A DNA stretch of 64,000 bases, taken from contig JBBPTG010000106.1 in the NCBI GenBank assembly GCA_038093975.1, forward strand, positions 24,386 to 88,385, written 5' to 3'. This DNA is from Chalciporus piperatus (taxonomy: Eukaryota > Basidiomycota > Agaricomycetes > Boletales > Boletaceae). The position numbers were made by a program, and so were the translations under genes. Shown one piece after another: positions 55,633 through 64,000 of this stretch. Numbering within the stretch: position 1 is the first letter of the stretch; every line of letters starts with the position of its first letter. The notes under the pieces are model-generated. The model searched no databases and had not been told where the DNA came from. It saw only the letters and a list, made by a program, of their open reading frames with translations.

Positions 55633-58596
55633 TCAGTGTTCTTCTGCAGTTTTCTGGTCAGGAATGCAGAAGCACGGTGGGGAAGACGAGACTTACTTAC
55701 TTGCGATAGGATGGGATGGGATGGGATGTTGTGTCTTTGGGCCTTGCCCTCGAGGCGTGCGTGGTTGGTGAGACGAAGGCGAGCGGCGCTGGCTCGAGGG
55801 CTGCGAGGTTGGATTCAGAGCTGGCGAAAGGACGAGGCAAGCTACTTATAGCGGGGATGAAGGTTGAAGTCCCCGCGGAGAGGACGTGATACGATCTCGC
55901 CAAGGCTGTGAATCTGTGATTGGGGGTGAAACGAGCGAGGGAATTAGGAGAAAGTACTAAGCTAGGGAGGCGGGGACTCGTAATCGGGCCTCTCGATCGT
56001 GGATATGGTGTGGTGTCTGGGCCTGCAAATGAATGCGGGCGTTTGTTTTTTTTCGTTCGCGAGGGGACGGAGTCTTGGGGCGGCTAGTGCGAGTGAGATA
56101 GAATTAAGAGAGCTGGTCACCGGTCGTAAGTTACAGGGTGCAGCGACGAGACGGTCAGTCTTCGGGGATGTTCACATTTCGAGCGCGTGCGCTTTGAGCG
56201 CACGAGATGTACAGCAGCGAGAAGAGCGAGAGCGAGAGAGAGCAACACAAGAAGCTGGCTAGCTACTAGCCGAACTGACGCCGACCGACCCACCAAACGA
56301 GGCAGTACATCCGGCGGCGCGCGTGTACTGGGCGAGGTCACGCTTCCCTTTCTAAGCGGCCGTGACCCGCGACGTGACCAGGCCAGCTGGGCACCCCGGC
56401 GTATACTCTATATATCTCGACACTCAAAGACCGCAGAAAATACTTAGATGCTCTCTATTCCACAAGTCTATCAAGTCCGGTCGTTACTGACATCTTACCG
56501 TATCGCCAGAACAACTGAGCATGTTCAAGGAGCTCCCTCACTTAGCCATGATATGAATACGGAGTTGGTGGTTGAATGCGAGGAGTTTATCACGAGTTGA
56601 GCATACATCAGCATGGAAAGTGAGATCGGAAGCATCAAATGCCCGTTTAACATTGGTATAAGTAACTACCTACTATATCGCTCGGTTTAAACTTGTTATT
56701 CTCCGCTGCAGTTTGTGTTTGCGACACAGCCTGAAGGGATACGATGGAGTATCGGGAAACGGTCCTTAATGACACTATCCATCGACGAATTCAAGTCCCA
56801 GTTCCTTCGTGACTCCGGGGTGACCAAGTCAATCAGTTGCCGCAATGTTACCTTCACTGAGTCCATTCCTGGTAAACCTTCTTCGTCACGAACTCGACCA
56901 CATGGGGTTCTATCCATTGTGTGGTTTGCTCACAGCCTTGCTTGTCATCGTAGATAATGTCTGGAAGCTGTACAAGTTTCCCTGTCGTGTGGGCTTTCGG
57001 AAGGGTATACAAGTGTTGCAATGTGTGTGCTGCATATGCGGCTTCATGAGGATCGAAAATCTTGATCATGAGGTCGAGAGCAGAGACTGGATCGCTACGA
57101 TGAATCTCCGATGCCGTCAAATGCGTGGACCACTGAGGACCTTACGATGTTCTCCACGTATGTAGTATCATTCTCGATGACAGAGTAGCTCACGGCGAGA
57201 TAGTCCAAGGTGCTAGACACTACCGGGGCTGATGCTTGCAGCACTGTAACTATTGCTGCACCATCAGTCTCAGATATCCACTGATAGAGTGGATAGTTGG
57301 TGTGTAGACAAGGTACAATGCACTTAACCGACACTTATCCTCGTGCACGTGGTCGCAGACAAGTCCAAAAAAGGCTTGTCTGCTCACATGACTCTGGGAA
57401 TCCGCGCTGCCTCCAAGATTTTCACGGATTTTACCAGACCGTCTATCGACGGCTTGCCTCATAGACAGGTCTGGTCGCCAGACTAACGAGAACCCACCGA
57501 CTCTAGATTGGGCAGTTAACTGACCCATTCCCGTTAAAACCCCATTCCTGTCAACTTTGTGCTGCCCATATCGGCTGAATTCCTCACTCCGTCCTCACAA
57601 TATCTAGGATCAGTGCCTTCAAACATGGTGAGCCTTCAGGAATCAAGTTTCATGTAATCTCACATTTGCGAGCTTATGCGAGCTTCGGGCATTCCTGATG
57701 TTGTTTGCGGCGACCAATTAGCGACCTGATCATACGATAAAACTGCGAGGAAACGGATAGTGTAGGACGATAGCAAGGATGGAAGTCCATGACCAAGATG
57801 GCAATGTCGTTTGGTGTGGAATGATGGTTGGGTCGGCAATGATAACTGGAATTTCGAACCGTGCGGACACAGAAACCTGGAATATCACGGTCTTGTGTCG
57901 ACACCACAGGTGGAATGCCAAGTCCACCACGTTGACTGTTGACAGCCTCGATCGAGTTTCCACCCGCCGAAATGGTACCTGAGGTCGACTGACTAGGACC
58001 CTGGGATGGATGACCACTTTCCATGGAAAGAGGGTGAACCGGCGACGAAGCTCGGCGATGGCGTTTGCAATGCATTTACACTTTCCAAAAAGTCGATATC
58101 CCGAATCCCTTCTCGATGAGGCCAACATCAAGTCCGAGGAACGTATGTCCTGTTCTAAGAACAGTTAATATAGAGAATCTAGTAACTCGATTTCTTCACG
58201 AGGACCGTCGGACTTCACACGAAGTATTACGGCCTTGAGGACAGAAAAGGTGACTTACTACCTGCCACCAGCTTTGAAGGCTATTTCGTCCTGGAACGAA
58301 GTCGTAGCGAGCATAAACATACTCCGGCATTCAATGTAAACTTTAGTAAATTAGATGACTGAAGCTTGATTTTCCACGTCCACAGTACTGCTCCCAGGTG
58401 CCATCGAACTGGACGCGATCGTTTGCTTGGCGTGCCATTCCTTGACCAGTGTCAACTCGTTTTTTATGACATCACCGCATCTCCTTTGCACGTGATGAGA
58501 AGCGAGCACGCAATCGCAGACCAGAGCACGCCATCGAGGGGGAGAGAATATAAGCAACCAAGTTGAAATGAGACCAACTTTACAACTTTCTATACA
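55633..58596. other. Poorly interpretable region, possible decayed gene on - strand
   Basis: About 3 kb without a gene I can name. 55711-55728 is a short ATGGG tandem repeat, and the stretch to about 56460 looks like the upstream region of the Crypton-like gene. Minus-strand pieces at 56854-57334 (HAFDGIGDSSDPVSALDLMI, VEFVTKKVYQEW) and 57674-58131 (LFGKCKCIANAIAELRRRFT) look coding-like but are broken up. An SH3-like remnant lies at 58265-58336 (see findings). No continuous model could be built. Confidence 0.4.
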
Positions 58597-59502
58597 CCAT
58601 GCGCTCCTCCATCCTCTCACCACTCGCAGCGAGAAAATCTCAACCGTTTGCATACCGACGAATACATCTCGACTGACAGCTCCGCCCAAACTCAACAATC
58701 ACAGACTCGGTCCATGTTCGTGCAGAGACCGTGTCCTACGAGTGCTTCAAGATTCCGGGACAGAGAATCTAGTGCCGTCTAATCTCCACGTCGGCGCGAC
58801 TGCGTTCTTCGTTCGGGTTCGTCGCTGCTCGCACGATCCCTTTTTTCCCAAGCCTTCTCGGCTGCCTTGGCTTTTCTTTTCTCCCACTCACGCACGAGCC
58901 GACATTCCCCCCCTTGTCCATCACGATCACTAGCCCGTGTACGTGGGCGACCGCATGTGTCTCTGCCCGCCACTGTCGCTTCAGACTCCGCTTATCATCC
59001 GGCTCACAAGGTTCCCGATTACTTATTCCGAATACTGACGAATTCGGTCCTGTTCAGATCCGACCCGTCACTTCTCGTCGTTCATTGGCTTGCATTACCA
59101 CCACGACTTCGTTTACGCGCTCTTTACGCGCCTCATGTGAGTCTTTTTACATGTGGAACGTCTCGCGTTCCATATCTGCTATCACTCAAGATGGCGAAGC
59201 TCATACCACGGGAAAAATCTTTCCTGATTGGAGTTTGCCGCTCCCAGAGTGGAGCGTGCCGTCAATTCCTTTGGGGTTAGGACGCGTTCGAGACAAGGGA
59301 CAGTTGCGGCACTCTTGATCCATCCGGGTCTCAGTCGCTGGGATGTACCAATGTGTACGTGTTTGTACGTTCCTGTCGTATCACATATAAATTCCATGCC
59401 TTTTGCATCGAAGTTCCTTGTTCAAACGAGTTCTCCATTTTGTGAGTGCTGTCGAAACACTGAGATTTGCTCCACATCTGCTATCCAATATCAACTTTGA
59501 AT
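58597..59502. other. Region upstream of the EgtB-like gene, no supported gene
   Basis: A short plus-strand frame near 58598 (MRSSILSPLAARKSQPFAYR) looks like a mitochondrial presequence but stops after 25 codons. A minus-strand frame at 58779-58973 is charged (REWEKRKAKAAEKAWEKRDR). Neither is convincing as a gene on its own. Confidence 0.3.
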
Positions 59503-61875
59503 ATGTCTGCTCTGGCATCTTCGCCTTCAATTTCGAGCTCCTCAGACTCTGGATGCTCGGGGACGAGCACCCCAAGCTCCGAGTGTGCACCCTCGAAACT
59601 GTACCTCCTTCCCCTGTCGTTCGTCGAAAGGGACCGGCTGAGCACACTTGCTGGTACACTGGAGAAGTGGTACGGTCACAAGATGTTGTTGGCTGTCGCC
59701 CACGAGGAAGGGGCCTTTGACGGCGTCAACTCAGACCTGCAATCGGCGATGCGCGCGCTGGGCGACGCGGTCCCCGATGTGCTTATCACCGAGAAACAGT
59801 GGACCAAGGTTCTCGCAGGTAAGCCCAACATGTCTCCATTCCTTTTTGTTTGCATCCGACTCACATCTATCCGTCGTCCAGGAGGGTCATTTTATCTCGT
59901 TGAGGGTGCATCTACTTCTCCCGGGGGGCTATCATCTGTGGAGGCATTCGAGGAAGCACACCGTGAAAAAAAGCAAGCCATTGTCGTGAGTAGACCCTTT
60001 CGTTTTGGAAAGAAGCCATATAGGTGTTGACATTGACTTGTCGCACGACAGACGCCCCATGCAGAAGCCCTCAACATCTTCTCCTCCAGTGGTCTTCGCG
60101 TCATCTTCTCTGTTCCCCTCTCTCCCTCTTCTAGCACCCGCGGAACCCTCTACCTGCTGGAATGCCCACAAGCTTCCTTCCCACCCCTCCCCGCCAATGA
60201 TCCGTTCGGCGTGCCAACGATCGCAGACTGGGAAGCCCTGTGGGCAGCTTGGGATTTGGTGACGTTGGGAATGATCCCTCAAGCGATGTTGCACCAGAAG
60301 CCGATCGATTTGAGGCACAAATGTTTGTTTTACATCGGACATATCCCAACGTGAGTGCTGCATTTCCTTGTCTCGCATTTGCGTTCGTTTGTTAACCACG
60401 AGCGATAGGTTCTTGGACATGTTGATGAGTCGTGCGTTGGATGAGCCGAACACGGAACCCAAAAACTTCACGCAAATCTTCGAAGTGGGTTGGTGTGCTT
60501 GGAATGGGCGATCACAAGACTCACATGCATATTTCTTTTTGTAGCGCGGTATCGATCCACATGTTGACGATCCTGATCATTGCCACGTAAGTTCCTCGCA
60601 CTATCCACCCTCCCGAACGCGACCCACTCAGATTTCTCTCAGCGTCACTCTGAGGTCCCCAAGAAAGACGAAGACTGGCCAACACTAGCCACCATTCTCG
60701 CGTTCCGTGACCGCGTGCGGGATCGTCTGCGGAGATTTTACGATGACTTCGCTACAGGACGGCGTACGCTTAACCGACACCTTGCTCGTATGCTTGCGAT
60801 GACCCACGAGCACGAGGGATGGCACGTCGAGGTACGTTTTGTTCCATTCTCTCGCTTGCGGAGCAACGTCTTACTGATGATGCCCTAAGACCCTCCTCTA
60901 CATGCTCATCCAACGCGCTGGTACTGGCACACTTCCACCCCCCGGCTTCGCACCCCCACCCTGGGCCGCTCTTGGCGCCCAATGGGACGCCACCACTCTT
61001 CCCCCAAGCACTCCCACCGTCACCCTCGGCCCCACACGAATCGTTCTTGGCCACGATGACTGCGAAGGGGATGATCTCGATCCTGCCGTTACTCTGTCGG
61101 TCAAAGGACATGAGTTTGGTTGGGACAACGAGAGCCCAGCACGGGAGGTCGAAGTTGGACGTGTTAAGATGTCATGGCGACCGGTAACAAACGGCGAATA
61201 TGAAGTCTTTTGGAAGGAAAGTGCAAAAGAAGCTGGGGTAGCATTCCCACCGAGTTGGGTGGAGAGCGAGGAAGGGCTCGGGGTTTGTACTAATTCTCCT
61301 CTCATCTTTTCCGACATTGACGTGTGTCTGAACGGTAGGTGCGCACGATGTACGGTCCGGTACCGATGGAAATCGCAAAATACTGGCCCGTGTTGACGTC
61401 CTATGACGGTCTGCTTGCATACGCCAAATCCAAAGGTGGACGACTCCCTACCGAGCCCGAACTTCGACTCTTCTTGGACACGTACGACGTTGGCCACGCA
61501 GGCGGTTCCAACATCGGTTTCAGGAACTGGCATCCCGTTCCGTAAGTACTCCCTTCCCCGCGTTTCTAGCACTCCGACTCACCTACACCCATGAACAACA
61601 GAGCAACAGCAGGCCTCAACTCAAATGGCAGCAAAGGTCACAACGGCGGTGTCTGGGAATGGACCTCCACCCTCCTCGCCTCCCACGACGGTCTCTTCCC
61701 AACAGCGCACTTCCCAGGTTATTCCACCGATTTCTTCGACGAGAAGCATCACGTCGCTTTGGGCGGGTCTTATGCGACGATTCCGAGACTTGCGGGAAGG
61801 AGGACGGCGAGGAACTTTTATCAGCATAACTATCCGTATCCGTGGGTCGGTGCTAGGGTCGCTTGGGATGCGTGA
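59503..61875 (+). CDS. EgtB/Egt1-like non-haem iron enzyme without methyltransferase domain
   Basis: Multi-exon gene resembling the sulfoxide-synthase half of fungal Egt1 (ergothioneine pathway). After a serine-rich start (MSALASSPSISSSSDSGCSG), an N-terminal part of about 170 residues is not recognised. It is followed by WEALWAAWDLVTLGMIPQAM, LFYIGHIPTFLDMLMSRALD and IFERGIDPHVDDPDHCH. The DinB-like iron-binding motif is HEGWHVETLLYML (HX3HXE). The FGE-sulfatase-like domain contains GHEFGWDNESPAREVEVGRV, PVTNGEYEVFW, GGRLPTEPELRLF, GGVWEWTSTLLASHDG and HVALGGSYATIPRLAGRRTA, and it ends WVGARVAWDA. Fungal Egt1 normally carries an N-terminal SAM methyltransferase; none is visible here. An in-frame ATG at 59467 is an alternative start. 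Confidence 0.85.
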
Positions 61876-62251
61876 GCGGGAGGGTGTGTGGAGCAGGTAT
61901 GGCTTTTGTAATGTGTATGCTACGATCGATTGTAATGCGTAGAGGCTTCTTGTTGATATTTATGCACCATTATGGCAAGGGAGTAAGGTATTCAAGCATC
62001 AGCACTTCCATTTCACTTATCACAGCCCAACGGTAAGTCATCCATATTCATTGCTTGCAATCTAATGATGGCACAATAAATGTATTGGACAAAATGCGAT
62101 ACCGGTAGTCGCGAAAAAGAGCCAAGGACCAATTACACGGGTAATTTTCCCAAGGGTCAAGCTGAGGTAAAATTCGGAGAAGGTACAATAAGGGTACAAC
62201 TGAGGTTACATAAAGAAATTCCGAGAATGGCATACTGGACCCTTGCCGCCT

Positions 62252-62706
62252 GAGGTCAAGCTGAGGTCAGGCAAACAGTGATTTGAGGGTAACGAGAAAA
62301 TCACGTGACGGGCGGTGGTAGAGAAAAAAACCAAAAAACTCGCCCAAAAAGATGGTACACGCCGGGCTCGAACTCGAGAGCTTACACATAAGCTGTAGTC
62401 AAGCAAGCATGCTAGACCACTACACCACAATTCCACACAAATAGTTTGTCAATTAGTGGTATATATATAGTATCCTTTTGACTTGTCAAAATTTCGACAC
62501 AAAAAGCCTATGCATGCAAGTCTGCTCCACAGCACAATTTTGAATTGAGTGTATGCTCTTCAGTTTTTAGGTACAGTTCACTGGGATAAATAATACATGC
62601 TATTCAGTCACTCTTGCCATGGGCCAGTGCCGAAAATTTGCAGGCAGACTCACTGCTGCCTCAGCCTGATGCACAGTTGTCCCCACTCCGACCTCAAACT
62701 GACCTC
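62252..62706. repeat. Inverted-repeat-flanked segment around the tRNA-like unit
   Basis: GAGGTCAAGCTGAGGTC at 62252-62268 pairs with the reverse complement of GACCTCAAACTGACCTC at 62690-62706 at 14 of 17 positions. Further degenerate copies occur near 62155 and 62195 (CAAGCTGAGGTAA, CAACTGAGGTTA). This could be a non-autonomous element; boundaries are unknown. Confidence 0.4.
62355..62432 (-). repeat. tRNA-like Pol III promoter, SINE-like or degenerate tRNA
   Basis: On the minus strand an A-box-like TGGTGTAGTGGT (62416-62427) and a B-box-like GAGTTCGAGCC (62365-62375) are spaced as in a tRNA gene. A hairpin GCTTA-TGTG-TAAGC lies between them. The acceptor stem and T-stem do not pair, so it is not a functional tRNA. 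A tRNA-derived SINE head is the simplest reading. Confidence 0.45.
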
Positions 62707-64000
62707 AGACCCGCTTAGGTCACCTTGATATCAGACACGTTACCTCACTTTGATACATTACCCAACCTTATTGATATGTAACTCTGTCACTCAATTTCCC
62801 CATCACACATGCGTGACAGGGAAATTCCGAGAAATGTTAGGTATAGGATTAACCAAAATGGGCGTGTAGCTTAGTAGACTCTCAGAAAGGAAGAGAGATG
62901 CTATACCCTGGCCCAGGCTGGCTGAGCCCTCACCCGTACCCTATATAGTTGACAACTTGAAGTTGAGGATACTCGACCAGGTTATACCATTATACATAAA
63001 TACACGATGAAAGTTAGCGATGAAAGTTATGTATCATACGTCATCGCGAGTTTGAGAGCAATAAAGAACATTAGGTTAGTTTTACAGCGAATATATGGCA
63101 CTCGACAAGAAACCACGAAGGTCGAGGCGGTCCGGCGTCCCATATACACAATGGTAAGGTTCTCTTCGCACCGCACAAGCTTTTTTGGGGGTTTTTTTTT
63201 TCAATCAAGATTCGATTAAGGGCTCGAATCGAACCTGATCACAACCGTCAACAACCATGCGACCGGGTGTGGCAGCACCACTGCCACCGTCATTGTCAAT
63301 TTGACAAGACCAACAACTTATGGAAATTCCGATCCGAGTAAAGTAGGTGACAAGCGCCTGAGGTTGATCGAGGAAGTCCTGACTCTTCAGGTTGAGGCCT
63401 GAATCATGAGTGGGACGTTCAAGCTTACCGTGACCTTTAGTAGTAACTTACCCGTCGCGATGTACATATCGTATCTCGCATAACTTACCTCTGGCTAACC
63501 ATGAATCGACCCGGGATTCGCATGATCGATGGAACCATCATGATACAACACGATGAATCCCAAACATAAAGTTGAATTCCTGCCATGCTCCGTATCCCAG
63601 TCCCTCGAGGCTCAGGCTCCTGGTAGACTCCGAGTCCTAGAGACCCAGACCCTCCAGGCAGGCAGGGCTGGTCAATCGTACTTGCATCAATGACCACGAT
63701 TGCGATTGCCTTTGGAGACCTCGGAGTCTCGGACAGCTCTGAGGGGAGTTTCCACACCACTGTCCGAGAGCTCTACGCGACCCCGCGAATCTGCGATCCG
63801 TGTTACCATCGCTGATCGATGATGAGTAGGGCTGGTGATGATCGAGAATACGACACAACTTGGACATACATAACACTAGTGATTGAATATACTGGATGAA
63901 GATAATGGAAGGCCTTGCGAACCTCTGGCACCCGCATCCGTTGTCGAGTGGGAGGACAGTGTGTTTATATAGCCCTCGATGCACAAAATCGGATGGAAGG

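Larger units (their letters stand above)
61876..64000. other. Gene-free tail with repeat-like DNA
   Basis: No protein-coding gene is supported. 62150-62830 contains related GAGGTCAAGCTGAGGTC-type motifs in both orientations and a tRNA-like Pol III promoter. 62455-62470 holds a TATATATAG run. 63180-63210 is a homopolymer-rich patch. Minus-strand frames at 63485-63984 have skewed composition and no motifs. Confidence 0.5.

Noticed and set aside
55711..55728. ATGGG tandem repeat
   Set aside because: Only four units; too short to call a meaningful minisatellite or telomere-like tract.
58779..58973. Charged minus-strand ORF (REWEKRKAKAAEKAWEKRDR)
   Set aside because: Short, no start context or splice partner, and no recognised family; left as intergenic.
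63215..63240. B-box-like GGTTCGATTCGAGCCC on the minus strand, possible tRNA
   Set aside because: No matching A-box at the right distance and no cloverleaf could be folded around it.

Overview
This window is nuclear DNA from a fungus, most likely an Agaricomycete (mushroom-forming basidiomycete). The genes are dense and intron-rich, with introns of roughly 45-60 bases that have clear GT/AG ends and hide in six-frame translations. Diagnostic genes are TOR/GATOR1 NPR3, a cytosolic-type Mn superoxide dismutase, NOP15, a PHO84-type phosphate permease, eIF1A, a YVC1-type vacuolar channel, APC/C CDC16, a GT41 O-GlcNAc transferase, MAF1, a secreted GH5 mannanase and mitochondrial MGM1. No bacterial operons, CRISPR arrays or convincing rRNA/tRNA genes were seen.

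Layout. 0-7.3 kb: NPR3 (+) overlaps tail-to-tail with an SDR epimerase-like gene (-), then Mn-SOD (-), an unnamed gene (-) and NOP15 (+). 7.7-16.5 kb: PHO84 (-), a LYR protein resembling ETFRF1 (+), an unresolved stretch, eIF1A (+), an F-box/ankyrin-like gene (-) and a sugar porter (-). 17-28 kb: a macro-domain protein (-), an STK32/YANK-type AGC kinase (-), a duplicated fragment of the YVC1 gene, then YVC1 (+) and CDC16 (+). 28-44.3 kb: GT41 OGT (+), a cysteine-rich unknown (+), MAF1 (-), mannanase (-), a DapA-family aldolase (-), MGM1 (+) and an SCP2 protein with a peroxisomal C-terminus (-).

44.5-55.6 kb is a nest of mobile elements. It holds a gag-protease fragment of one Ty3-type element, a full-length Ty3/gypsy chromovirus with about 97% identical LTRs, and the 5' part of a Crypton-like (Ndc10/CBF3-domain) gene cut off at the other LTR. 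The two outer flanks of the chromovirus come from different host sequences and show no target-site duplication, so the locus looks rearranged. The chromovirus carries two extra frames beyond gag and pol: a methionine-less leader ORF and a small two-pass membrane ORF with its own TATA-like box. 55.6-59.5 kb is poorly interpretable and includes a possible SH3 remnant. 59.5-61.9 kb is an EgtB/Egt1-like iron enzyme lacking the methyltransferase half. The last 2 kb holds repeat-like DNA with a tRNA-like Pol III promoter.

Two splicing themes recur. Three introns in conserved genes (eIF1A, OGT, MGM1) can only be read in frame as GC-AG introns, all with the same GCGAGT donor. Five microexons of 9-12 bases occur in eIF1A, the macro protein, the sugar porter and OGT; one encodes the OGT catalytic-lysine motif. 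Gene models were built by eye from splice signals and family conservation, so exon edges are inferred unless stated.
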